Part shown: positions 45,211-56,515 of the stretch, in pieces | Position numbering within the stretch: the first letter of the stretch is position 1 | Layout of the letters: each line of letters begins with the position of its first letter | Source: Lactuca virosa | Taxonomy: Eukaryota > Streptophyta > Magnoliopsida > Asterales > Asteraceae | Direction of reading: 5' to 3' | DNA: 64,000 bases | Assembly: GCA_928212115.1 (NCBI GenBank) | Contig: CAKMRJ010003334.1 | Location: 39,345,616 to 39,409,615 of the forward strand | Position numbers and translations under genes: made by a program | Notes under the pieces: generated by a model | What the model saw: the letters and a program-made list of their open reading frames with translations, nothing else | What the model was told of the DNA's origin: nothing | The model's database searches: none

Positions 45211-45744
45211 AGTTAGAAACTTTACCCTTAAAAGTACATTTTCAGGGTTTGTAGGAAGTATGAAGCTTGGATATGAAGTGTAGGGGCTTAATCCATTAAG
45301 ATAGCCCAAACAGACAAGGGAACTCGACGAGTCCAGAAGGGGACTTGACGAGTTGAGTCGGGTTGTCCCGATTCTATGTCAGGTAGAACTCGACGAGTCT
45401 GTGAATGGACTCGACGAGTTGACTCGGTTGACCAAGAGTCTGAGTAGTACGAGAACTCGTCGAGTTAGGAGGTAACTCGACAAGTTGACTCGACTGGGAG
45501 TTGACCTTGACTTTGACTTTGAACAATATGTTGACTTTGACCAGGGGTAAAATGGTCATTTTACCCTAAGAAGGATTATCAGATTTTGACTAAGTATTGT
45601 TGTGATAATGATAGTCGGGGAGTCGTGGGAGCAGCCGTCAAAGATTCATCACTCGAGTTTTCAGCAGTCAGCCTTGCGAGGTGAGTTTCCTTCAGTAGGA
45701 ACGGGTCTACGGCACCAAGGCCGGCCCGTACATGTGATATGTTA

Positions 45745-45990
45745 GTAGCTGAGTGTGGGCGGGGCCCAAATCTCATAGTAGCCGAGTGTGGGCGGGGCCC
45801 GAATCTCGTAGTATAATTTTGAGTATAGATATGTGACTGCTTGATAGGGATCGATATGCTTGTTGTCTGTGTGATACTTGTATGCATGTTAGACAGCGGA
45901 GTGTGGGCGGGGCCCGAATCTCCTAGACAGCAAAGTGTGGGCGGGTCCCGAATCTCCACGAGAGTGGGCGGGGCCCGTATCTCCTAGTTG
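45745..45990. repeat. GC-rich minisatellite in the Gypsy-4 LTR
   Basis: Five copies of GTGGGCGGGGCCCGAATCTC or close variants occur near 45757, 45789, 45903, 45937 and 45964, unevenly spaced. GGGGCCC is itself palindromic. It lies just upstream of the probable transcribed R region. Confidence 0.88.
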
Positions 45991-46268
45991 CATGTTTTGC
46001 GTATGGTATGTGGTAGTTTGGGGAGACTCACTAAGCTTCGTGCTTACAGTTTTCAGTTTTGGTTTCAGGTACTTCCGGTAGCAAGGGGAAGAGCTCGGGA
46101 TGATTGCAGTGCACACATCATTTGTTCAGCCTGGGATGTTTATACTTTGATATTTTGATATACATTGATATGATGTTTGAGATATTATGACATGTGTTTT
46201 GGATAACTATGGTTTTATTAATAATAAAAAACGAAATTTTTGGACTGTATTTTTGGGATGTTTCAAGT

Positions 46269-46280
46269 TAGTATCAGAGC
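46269..46280 (+). other. Primer binding site of Gypsy-4
   Basis: TAGTATCAGAGC, one mismatch from the initiator tRNA-Met complement, three bases after the LTR end. Confidence 0.85.
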
Positions 46281-46473
46281 TTTGGTTTGAAGGATTCGGG
46301 CACACTCTCGGGTGTGTCTGAACTCAAACTAAGGACTTGGTATGAAAATTTTTCAAAAGAAAATCATTTTTATAAAAAGAACTTTGAGAAAAAGAAAAGA
46401 ATTTTGAAAAGAGAAAAGAACTTTGAGAAAGAGAAAAGAGGGTGGTGCATGCAATCAGCCGAGCTCAAGTAAG

Positions 46474-47254
46474 TGTTGGATTAGATGTTTAAGCCCATAA
46501 CTATTATTGGTATGTACTTGACCCGAGAGTAGCATGGTCCATTTGGGTTGCATATCATCAGGACATTTTGTTAGGATAGACTCTTGAGAGAAGGTTATGT
46601 ATGATTTATTAATATATTATAAGTTCTAATATATTAATATGAAATCATATGTTTTAATTAGTATTGAACTATTGATCAATAATTAATTTGGAATTAATTT
46701 AGTGATCAAAAGAGACTAATTAAATCTATGGGGACTAATTATGGTAATTGGTTATATTTATATGTGTTGGGCTTATGATCCATCTTGGACCAAGTTTATG
46801 TATGGATACATAAAGAGTTGGGCCACATGAACCATGGATCATAAACCCATGGGTATGGGTTTGGGTTAACCCATGACCTTTGGAATTCCACATATAAATA
46901 TGTTACTTCATAGCCAAAATCACAACTAATGTATTCTTGGAGGATATGGACGGTTTTGGTGTGTATGAATTCTCTCTCAAGTTTCATCTTTTGTCCATGA
47001 TGTGTTGTGATTCCATTTGAGGCTTCCACACTATTGGGGCTAAGCTTTCAAAGGCCAAATTCATCAAGTTCTACAAGTTACACAAAGAGGTAAACTTCTA
47101 ACTAGTATTTTATATAGTTTATATCATTTGTATGCCAGTTGTAGGCTTAAAGCTTTGGAAACAATATTGCATGTATAATTAGAGAAAACATAGATCCAAA
47201 GCTTTTAGGGTTGTATGTGCATCATAGGATATTGTAGTATACTAAAACACATCA
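46474..47254 (+). repeat. 5' LTR of Copia-2
   Basis: TGTTGGATTAGATG to AACACATCA, directly followed by the primer binding site. It differs from the 3' LTR mostly by transitions. Confidence 0.95.
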
Positions 47255-47255
47255 G

Positions 47256-47267
47256 TGGTATCAGAGC
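47256..47267 (+). other. Primer binding site of Copia-2
   Basis: TGGTATCAGAGC, exact complement of initiator tRNA-Met, one base after the LTR. Confidence 0.95.
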
Positions 47268-48787
47268 CATGGGTTGTTTTCAAATATACTTAATATTATT
47301 TGCAAGAAAAATCGTTTTTTTGGAATCTGCCAGTTCACCACGAGGTGGTGACTGTCGATGTAAAAAAAATTAGTTTTTTGGCCTGTTTTGGATTAGAATC
47401 ATTACCACAAAGTGTTTTTGTTCATAAAATTTGATTTTGATGTTATTGTAATGTTTATTCTCATCCAAATAAAGGATAATTGTCAAAGTTTCAAGACTTG
47501 TTTTAGTTTATGTGATTAGCTAAGTTCTTGAAAATTGTTGATATTAATTATCTTCGCTTATGAGTTTGATCTTGTTCATAGAAAAATTACTTGATTATTG
47601 TGTTAATTGGTAATTTGATCTTAATGGTTTTTATGAACTCCATAACTTGTCCTCGAGTTATGGAAAATAAAGATTTTTTCTTTTAAAGTGTCATTCAAAG
47701 TCATAGGTTATGAAAATGGAAGAGTCTCTAATTTTAATGTCATCATAAAATGTTTTTTATGTCTTCCATAGCTTGTCATCAAGTTATGGAACTTGAAAAG
47801 TCTTTCATAAAAACCATATTAAACTCATAAGTAATGGAAACCAAAAGTTTTTGAATTGTTCAAAACTTGCCCTCAAGTTTTGGAATTTGTAAAGTTTCCC
47901 CCCATGAATACTTTAATTCCAAGTTGAACCCTTAGAATTTTAAAAGCTTAAAATTCAATCCTTATACTATTATAATATTATAGGTTTAATATTTATAGAT
48001 ATGTATAAGAGTAAAGTCAGTCTTACCGTTACTAGGCCTCATTCACGAAGTCGGTCTATAAGGGGGGTATAAGGTTACTGCCTATAAAATGGCAGTTTAA
48101 TGGGTGTCCACTCTCACCCACCGCTTCCTTGACTGGTGGAGGGTCGTTAGCCGAACGGGTAGGACAAGACTCTAATTCTCCCTTCATTAAAAGTATAATG
48201 ATAAATATAAAGTAACTAAACTTTATTAAATTCCCAATCTTAGTTACTTTAGGAAAATGTGAATTCGGTGCTAACCCATGAAATTACACTTTGTACCTTA
48301 CCAAGTCATTAGTGGAGCGTGTGTGGGTAACCGGCACACTAACATGGACTAGTAAGAGTGGCAAAGGGTGACTTAATGTTTATCATAGATCGGTGGAGCG
48401 CGTGTGGGTAACCGGCACATTGATTAGGTGATAAAGATTAAGGGTACCAAGTTAATTTGCATGGTTATTCACATCTTGTTTGTGATCCTCGGCATCCCAG
48501 TCAAAAACTTGAGAGGGCACAATCGAGATTTAAACATGCCATTGAAAAGTTCAATGAATCTAAAAAGATCTAGGAGTTTCAATCCAATTAAAACCCAATA
48601 TCCTATTAGGTTTTCATGGTGGAAATTGGTGAATCGTCATTCACCTACCTTCAAATATTTCATGGCTTGGATTACGACATCCCTCTTCCAAGTTATAAAA
48701 TATTGTGTTGGGTCTTAGCCTTAATATTTCATATTGGGTGTTATATTAAGGACTTAAATCAACTAACTTGAATTTCTCCCATATTAG
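47268..48787 (+). other. Copia-2 untranslated leader
   Basis: It aligns in reverse with the Copia-1 leader: the block GGGGGGTATAAGGTTACTGC and the following CCACCGCTTCCTTGACTGGT are shared with about 2900-3000. Two copies of TGGAGCGNGTGTGGGTAACC occur at about 48310 and 48392. Where Copia-1 has ACTCGNCGAGT palindromes, this element has a different one, TCACCACGAGGTGGTGA (47335-47351). Confidence 0.8.
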
Positions 48788-49542
48788 ATGTCTGGTTCAG
48801 ACAACTATGGTCTTCCCAAATCCCTTGGAACAAGCTTTCCTAATGAAGATGATGTCCCACGATTGGATCATGGAAATCATACTTCTCTTCCTCCACCTCT
48901 TCTAATAATTCTCCCTAACCCACAAATTTAAAGACTTGAATAGTTCAAGGTCACTCAAGCCCTATTGGCAAGTCTATGTGCACTCACATCTTGGAGATGA
49001 AGTCACATGTTGACAGACTGGGAGAGTTGGGTGTCAAAGTCTCAAGGAAGTTGGTTGTTGACTGGGTTCTTCAATCGCTTCCTAAGTCACATAGTGAGTT
49101 CTTTAAGGACTACTATGTAACAGACTATGACATGGCCCTTATTGATCTTACCTATTTGCTTGTTGTTGCTGAATCAGCAATGATTTAGGGCACTGGTAAA
49201 GCAAATTTGATTGGAAGATCTACTTCCCAAACTTCCATGTACATTGACAATGATAACATTAAAAGTCCAGAAAAGCTTTATCTTCCCAATGGAAAGGGAT
49301 CAGCCATTGGCAACCCGGTTGACCAAATGGTAAAGAGAAAGGCTAAGTCTGAGATAGTCTCATGTACCATTACCAAAGAGTCCATATGTTTCTATTGCCA
49401 AGAGAAGGGGCATTGGTTGCGAAGCTGCTCTATTTACCTGAAAGATGCTAAGGATGGTAAAGTCAAAAAGTTTGACTCTACTTCGGGCAAAGTCCACCAT
49501 CTAACTCTATTAAGTTCCTATTTGGAGATTCTTAATACATGA
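48788..49542 (+). pseudogene. Copia-2 gag, broken
   Basis: The ATG at 48788 starts MSGSDNYGLPKS but the frame closes after about 45 codons. Later pieces in another frame match Copia gag (MKSHVDRLGELGVKVSRKLV, VLQSLPKSHSEFFKDYY). A stop lies at 49186-49188 and a zinc knuckle CFYCQEKGHWLRSC at about 49387-49428. The part of gag between the two pieces is deleted. No protease motif follows. Confidence 0.88.
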
Positions 49543-52500
49543 TGTGACTAGGTCGCATTTTGATGTTTTGTAGAATCAAAGAAAAGAGAGGAAGCTTAAA
49601 AGAAGAGTAAGTTGATTCTGATCGCGAAGAAGGATTTCGATCGCATGGTCCGATGATCATAATTTTAAGCTACAGCTTAAGAGTTATGATAGATTGCTTA
49701 GGAATAGATAACAACATGGTTTGCATATGCATTTGCATTGTAAGGATAAGTTTTTCCGCAAATTTTATAAATAAAGAAAAGTTTTGATTTTATTTATTTT
49801 TAAATTTCCTTACAATGGCATTTGTGAAAAAATTGTTGTTTATATGATTCGATTGAAAGCAATATTGGAAAATGGATTTGATTCTTTCGTTTGTGGTAGT
49901 GTCATAATTTACCAAATAAGGAAATATTATCATCACCCAAGTTTCAGTTGGATAGAAACTTGGAATTATGCAACTTGTATTGTATGATGAATGAGAATTT
50001 TCATCTTTGGGAAATTAAGACTAATTCCTTGTTCACATGTATATGTGAGTCAAGTGAAGGACTGTAGGATCGGGTACACTTGGTTGTGCATTGGTCAGGT
50101 CCACCACAAAGATCGATAAGGCTATTCGTCATGATTTACTAAAGTTTAGTGAATATGGTTATGCTTACAAGTTTAAGTGTAATTCTGAAACATTGGAAAA
50201 GTTTCAATGTAAGCCAGAACGAATGAGAAGAATCAAATTAGGCAGAAATATAAAAATTTCTCCAATCTGAAAAGATGGGAAAGTACTTGAGTATCTGGTT
50301 TTATAATTATCTTAGTGATTATGAAACCATATCATAATTGATTCTCTAAGGACATCTTAGTGCATTTGTATGACTAAGAAGAGGAATCGTGAATTGTTGA
50401 AATGGTTGAATCAAAAGGTGAATCATACTTCGTTCCAAAAACAAGTCTTAGAGTCATACTCCAAGATTGTAACTTGAGTGACATAATCTTTAGAAGGTTT
50501 ATAACACTTGTCAAATATAGAATAGGATGTTTCTTATTATTGTACATTTGAAGTTGGTAAGTTGTGATGTCTTGGATAAGACAAAGACCAACTGAGATCA
50601 ATTGTGTGAAGTGTTATCTTGATAAGAATCCGCACTAACTCTTGAATATTTGTTTTGTCAAAGAATGGTTCTTGAAAAGAGAATCTTATATGTCAATAGG
50701 TCAGTGGGAGTCTTAAAGATCTTGAAAAGTTTCAAGAACCAATCAAGGGTATTGTTTATCGCTAGCACACGACTTGAGGTTTATAACCTATCGTGTTGAC
50801 ATATTCTTGTTTCTGTGCCCATTCCAGTTAAAAGTTGACCATGCATATGAGTTTTAAGAATTCTCATTTGGTTAGATAACAAATTGGAAGCAATGGTAGG
50901 CCCTTGTGCTGCTAGGTGGCAAGAAGTTAAAATTGAACAAGTTCAGTCCATATGAGTTTGGATTTGTCACTAACCTCCTCTTGTGGTTATGACAAATTCA
51001 CATGGATAGGAACACATACACCATAAAATCTAAGTGTCATAAGGTTTCTCTCCGATTCATGAAAATGATGGTGAGGAAACGCTTTCGCTAAATAGATTTT
51101 AAGTAGATAGCAATTGTGATATTTGTATTCTTAAAGTCGTTAGTGGAGCGTGTGTGGTTAACCGACACACTAACATGGACTTGTGAGAAATGGAAAAGGT
51201 CTAAAAAATTAAGACTATGATTACGGCATCCATTTTCATAGTTCTAAAAATTGTTTAGACACACATGTGAGCTATCTAAGGAAAGGTGCATGATTTTGAT
51301 AAAGTCTTATCAAAGCATCTCGTATCAGAAATCAGAACTTTGGTAAGAAAGTCAATAAAGTATTGATTTCTAGAAGTCCAATTGATTTTGGATACATGTC
51401 AAAGCTAGTAGGAGCATAAGTGGTGTGCTAATAATAATTATCATGTTAGTGGGAGCATGATTACTATGTTAAGTATTGCAAGTTAGCAATGTTAATTATA
51501 GAAAACAAAGATTCAAATTTGCAAAGATGCAGGGTTTGAAAAGTTGTTTTGCTATAATTAAGGGAGAGGAAATTATACTTCATTGAGATTTTAATCAAAT
51601 TTAGTCATAATTACATTATTTGCGTTCTAAAATTCGATTATGATTACGGCATCCCTTTTCATAATCTGAATTATGAGAACATGGCAAATAGAAATAGAAA
51701 TATTATAGCAAAAGACTGGTCTAGTATCATGTCTTTATGTGAGACATCATGAATCGTGTCCCATATGCTTCGGATATAGGATCGATTACATGTGATGTAA
51801 TATTCATCTGTTCTAAATTTTTCCAAATGACTAGGGCATTAAGAGGGAAAAAGTACTAGAACTTGATATGAATAAAATGATTAAGCAATTGTCGAGGACA
51901 ATGTGAGGTTTACCAAAGATTGGTTGCTCATGGACAATTGGAAGTATAGTGTTAATTTTGGAAGGACCATATTGACATATTCTGAAAGGAGGCAACTCTT
52001 GTTTAGAAGTGATAGTCAAAATGGGAATATGGATATGTTTCCATAGGTGGAAGTTATTCATTAAATCTGTGTAAGATTAGAAAAACTTTATGCAGGAAGG
52101 ATGTTCAAAGGAATGTACTTTGAATTTGAAAACTTCGTTTCCATGGAATTGCTCTCCATTGGAATACTTTGTAAATGTCTGTTGCCAAGTCTTTGTTACT
52201 TTTGTGCATAGTCATTATAAGAGGATCAATGCATATAAGTTTAGAATCTAACAGATTTCAGTAAATGGCAAAGAATCTTATATTCTTTCATTTGCGGTAA
52301 GGATTTGGGATTGTGAAATGAGCATCATTGGAATCATGTTCAATTGGTCTATTTCACAAAGTAAGGATCATAGACAAACATAGTGTGCATACTTGGAGTA
52401 TGGCATAACTATTGTTTGGACAAACATAGTGTGCATGCTTGGAGCATGGCATGACTATTGTTTCAGTTCAAGTATTAGGTTGATAAATCGAAACGTTATA

Positions 52501-53338
52501 CGATGAATAATGTGTAATCAATATGGTGATAAATAAAAGATGTTTTATTTATATTCATAAGTTCTGAGACCATATTGGATTTGATTATTCTTGTGTTTCA
52601 CTTTGCATGTTTTGACTTCCCGAATAACTAGGTTATTCAAACTCTCCACAGTCAATCATACTTTGGAAGTAGGTATGAATCAAGACTATCATGAATTGGG
52701 CTTGTAGATGTCTAAAGTGTTTAGACATAGCAAAAGTTGCTGCAACATTCATGAGTGCTCCTGGAATGAGATTCGAGTATTGGATTAAACCCACGCTCAT
52801 TCGACTCACTTCATGGATTTTATCACGAGTGATCATGAGACGATAATATCTTATATTCTTCAAACCTAGAGATATGAGTTGTTGACTATGAGTTGGTTGT
52901 ACATTGATTGTACGAAAACGCATCAGTAACTTGATGTTATAAAATGTGCCTTTCTATATGATTCAACAAGTAGTTAGTACAAGCATATGAGTCGAATTTT
53001 ATCCATTCCTTTTACTCTTGGAGGGATAAAAGCGATATCTGTGGGGCCCTCGATGATTTAGTGATGACAAACGTAAGTGCTCGGCCGGGCCTGGACTGAT
53101 TTGAATTTGTTCAATTAATCGGTCGTCATAAATCGGAAATCGGGAAACAACAAATGGAAAGAGAGAATGATTATAATCCATGTCTCAGTCCATATGATAT
53201 CTAGAATGGAGGAATATATGATCCCTTATCTAATGGACAAGTCATTGACTAGGTCAGAGTTCGACAGCGGCTTTTAAGAGCTATGATTGCTAGTCGGGTT
53301 TTGAGTCATACTTGCAATAATAGTTTTAGACTTATCCA
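49543..53338 (+). other. Copia-2 internal region without pol
   Basis: 3.8 kb, AT-rich, no ORF above about 100 codons and none of the Copia pol motifs on either strand. Parts recur in inverted orientation in Copia-3, for example about 50943-51090 against 58720-58870. A leader-like motif (TTAGTGGAGCGTGTGTGGTT) reappears near 51132, so leader sequence has been duplicated into the interior. Confidence 0.7.
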
Positions 53339-53348
53339 AGTGGGAGAC
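53339..53348 (+). other. Polypurine tract of Copia-2
   Basis: AGTGGGAGAC-type tract directly before the 3' LTR; the same tract, reversed, flanks the Copia-3 LTR at 56516-56528. Confidence 0.85.
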
Positions 53349-54129
53349 TTTTGGATTAGATGTCTAAGCCCATAACTATTATTGGTATGTACTTGACCCG
53401 AGAGTAGCATGGTCCATTTGGGTTGCATATCATCAGGACATTTTGTTAGGATAGACTCTTGAGAGAAGGTTATGTATGATTTATTAATATATTATAAGTT
53501 CTAATATATTAATATGAAATCATATGTTTTAATTAGTATTGAACTATTGATCAATAATTAATTTGGAATTAATTTAGTGATTAAAATAGACTAATTAAAT
53601 CTATGGGGACTAATTATGGTAATTGGTTATATTTATATGTGTTGGGATTATGATCCATCTTGGACCAAGTTTATGTATGGATACATAAAGAGTTGGGCCA
53701 CATGAACCATGGATCATAAACCCATGGGTATGGGTTTGGGTTAACCCATGACCTTTGGAATTCCACATATAAATATGTTACTTCATAGCCAAAATCACAA
53801 CTAATGTATTCTTGGAGGATATGGACGGTTTTGGTGTGTATGAATTCTCTCTCAAGTTTCATCTTTTGTCCATGATGTGTTGTGATTCCATTTGAGGCTT
53901 CCACACTATTGGGGCTAAGCTTTTAAAGGCCAAATTCATCAAGTTCTACAAGCTACACAAAGAGGTAAACTTCTAACTAGTATTTTATGTAGTTTATATC
54001 ATTTGTATGCTAGTTGTAGGATTAAAGCTTTGGAAACAATATTGCATGTATAATTAGAGAAAACATAGATCCAAATCTTTTAGGGTTGTATGTGCACCAT
54101 AGGATGTTGTAGTATACTAAAACCCGTCA
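53349..54129 (+). repeat. 3' LTR of Copia-2
   Basis: 781 bp, about 98 percent identical to the 5' LTR by eye. Its second base is T instead of G (TTTTGGATT), so the canonical TG start is mutated. It ends ACCCGTCA. Confidence 0.93.
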
Positions 54130-54134
54130 GTAAG

Positions 54135-54853
54135 TACTCCCAAATTACCCATACAAGTTTATGTTATGATATGTTTATGAGAAATGCATGCTAGATTAGG
54201 ACTAAGGATCTAGGAAGGATGCCTTATGTGCCTGTTATATGTATCTCAGCTTTATGAACCACATGCTAGTACAGATTAGTCAGTGATGGCCTGAATGTGA
54301 CATGCTTGATTATGTTTACTCGATGCTCGAATGTTGCTTACTTTGTGCTTTTAGGAGTTCTAGTTATCTTTTACTAACTAGTAAATGAATATGTTAAGTT
54401 ACATATTGCGAGGACTAAATAGTTTCAGAAGGTTAGGTCTAGCTCTATTGCGTAGCTCTTGTTTGAGTCCAACCGTTGTAGGGTAGGATCTCTCATTCGA
54501 AGAATTATCTAGTCTTAGTGATATGTAATAGTATTCACGAGCTAGTTAGGGGGAGATAGCAGGGACTTCTTATGCAGCTGATAGCAGAGAGTGGGTTGGT
54601 GATTACCCTAGGGAAACCTTAGGATGAGTTTAGCATGAGATCAACAGTATTAGTAGAAGGGACTTGGTGGAGTCGAGGCAGTTCTTGAGGAAAGTACGGA
54701 TAGATGTGGAAGGTAGTATGGGCCCGTACTACTGAAAGCAGAGGATCCGTACTCGAATCAAGGAAGGCTGAGATGAACCCAGTAAACTTGTAGAATGTGA
54801 GATCCCTAGAGTTATGATGAGTATATTGATGTTTGTTATGGTGTATTTTGAGT
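54135..54853 (+). other. Gypsy-4 leader continued
   Basis: Continues the sequence interrupted at 46473 and leads to the gag ATG at 54854. No coding region of its own. Confidence 0.75.
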
Positions 54854-55749
54854 ATGGTGACGCTACGTACTAGGCCAGTTGGCACTTCAGGCACTGGTGA
54901 GGGGTCAGGCTCGGGCTCTGGAGTTGGGCAGCTTGACGAGCAGACGAGGGAGTTCATATTGTCTGAGATCACACGTACCATTCTAGACCAGACTCCTGTG
55001 ATATTTGGTTCGGTCAAGGAGGGTATTTTGGAGCTTCTGGATGAGAAGCCGAGCGCTTTCCGCACCGAGGTGGCGGCCATGATGGGGTCGCGCACACTGA
55101 CTTTCAGGGAGTTCAGGGCTTGTGGAGCTCCCGAATACCATGGGGGTCAGGACCCCATTGCAAACACCAGATGGTTGGCGGATGTCACCAACGCATTCTG
55201 CACCAGCAGATGTCCCGAGGGGGACAAGGTTCGACTTGCGTACTGTCTTCTGAAGGACAGGACTCGTGACTGGTGAGAGGAGGTTGGGAGTGCCATTGGA
55301 GATGATACAGTTTTGGATGCGATGACCTGGAGTGATTTTTCGACCAGGTTCAGGGTCGAGTTTGCACCTGTAATTAAGGTGCTACAGTTAGCGAGGGAGT
55401 TCCAGGATTTGGAGCAGACGACATTGACTGTGGCGGAGATCACCGCCAAGTTTAGGGAGAGGGCTCTTCTCGTTCCGCCGTATGTGGCGGATGAGGAGAT
55501 GAAGAAGGCCCGATATCATGAGATATTGCGGAGTGATATCCGCCAGTTTGTGAGCCGCTCCAGCTGCAAGACGCTGGAGGACATGATTGCTAGGGATCGT
55601 GAGAGAGAGATTGATTTAGAGATGGATAAGAAGAGGAAGCCAGAGTCTGTGTCTGGCATAGAGGGATCGGGCAAAAAGCCCAAGGTAGATTCTCGGGGAA
55701 AGGGCCAGCAGGGTCGAGGCCGCTGCAGCAAGTGTGGCAGGGGGCACGA
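54854..55749 (+). pseudogene. Gypsy-4 gag, one stop and 3'-truncated
   Basis: Starts MVTLRTRPVGTSGTGEGSGS. It continues in one frame through the gag core (FREFRACGAPEYHGGQDPI, VRLAYCLLKD, WSDFSTRFRVEFAP, LAREFQDLEQTT). A TGA at 55274-55276 is the only stop; the same frame continues through a Lys/Arg-rich segment to the start of a zinc knuckle (CSKCGRGHD), where the Copia-3 LTR begins at 55750. Such gag proteins assemble cytoplasmic particles. The rest of the element should lie to the right of Copia-3 but is not found in the window. Confidence 0.92.
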
Positions 55750-56515
55750 TGTTGGGTTTTGAGCACTATAACACTCTTATGGTGCACATACAACCCTAGA
55801 TGCTTTGGATCTATGTTTTCTCTAATTATACATGCATTTTCAGTTTTCCAAAGCATACATCCTAACTATCATACAAATTGACAATTGAACAATACAACTA
55901 GTTAGATAACTTACCTCTTAGTTGGACTTGTAGTTCTTGACCTTTGAAAGCTTGAGCACCTCAAGTGTGATTCCTCTAATGTGTCACAAACACCAAATGC
56001 AAGAGGAGGCTTGAGAGAATAAGTTACTTAGCACAAAATCTATATCACTCTCTTAGAATGATGGTCTAGCCGATTTTGGCTCTAGTGGAGTCCTTTTATC
56101 GTGTAGAAAATGCTAGGGTTACACCTTGCGAACCCTAATGACCTTTCATATTACTTAGGCTCCATGGGTTAAACCTCTATGGACTATCTCATTGGTTTAG
56201 CCCATCCTAAATAACCATGGATCATTGGCCCACACTATAAGAATCATTGATTTACATAATCAATCCCCACATATTTAATTAGTCTATTTTGATCACAAAA
56301 TTAATTCCAAATTAATTCTTGATCAATACTAATTAAATAATATGATTTCTCAATTAATATATTATACTTATAATATATTAATAAATCATAAATAACCTTA
56401 TTCTCAAAAGTCCATCCTATCAAATTGCACTGGTGAAAGAAACCAAAAGGACCATGCTACTATCGGGTCAAGTACATCCCAATTATAGTTATGGGCTTAG
56501 ACACTAAATCCAACA
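55750..56515 (-). repeat. 3' LTR of Copia-3 (766 bp)
   Basis: The plus strand begins TGTTGGGTTTTGAGCACTAT and ends AAATCCAACA. Alignment with the Copia-1 LTR is colinear, including the AATATATTATACTTATAATA segment. It interrupts the zinc knuckle of the Gypsy-4 gag. Confidence 0.9.

Larger units (their letters stand above)
43905..46265 (+). repeat. Gypsy-4 5' LTR with a hAT-like insertion
   Basis: The right end (TTTTTGGGATGTTTCA) is fixed by a primer binding site three bases later. The left end is uncertain. The LTR carries at least ten ACTCG(A/T/G)CGAGT motifs in two groups (43911-44010 and 45322-45480), a GC-rich minisatellite, and a 75-bp tandem duplication. A 0.9-kb foreign block (44311-45210) sits between the two motif groups. 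Confidence 0.7.
46474..54129 (+). mobile_element. Copia-2, complete but gag-only LTR element (7,656 bp)
   Basis: Two LTRs of 781 bp flank the element. The pentamer GTAAG stands directly outside both (46469-46473 and 54130-54134), an exact target duplication. By eye the LTRs differ at about 15 positions (about 2 percent), so the insertion is fairly recent. Primer binding site and polypurine tract are intact. The inside has a long leader, broken gag, and about 3.8 kb in which I find no protease, integrase, RT or RNase H. It must have moved using proteins supplied by related elements. It lies in the leader of Gypsy-4. Confidence 0.93.

Noticed and set aside
46796..47029. Identical 77-residue ORFs in both Copia-2 LTRs (also 53671-53904) as a conserved gene
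   Set aside because: Identity simply reflects the LTR pair; the ORF is not protein-like.
49543..53338. Hidden Copia pol in Copia-2
   Set aside because: I looked for YVDD-type, integrase and RNase H motifs on both strands and saw none; a profile search would be needed to be certain.
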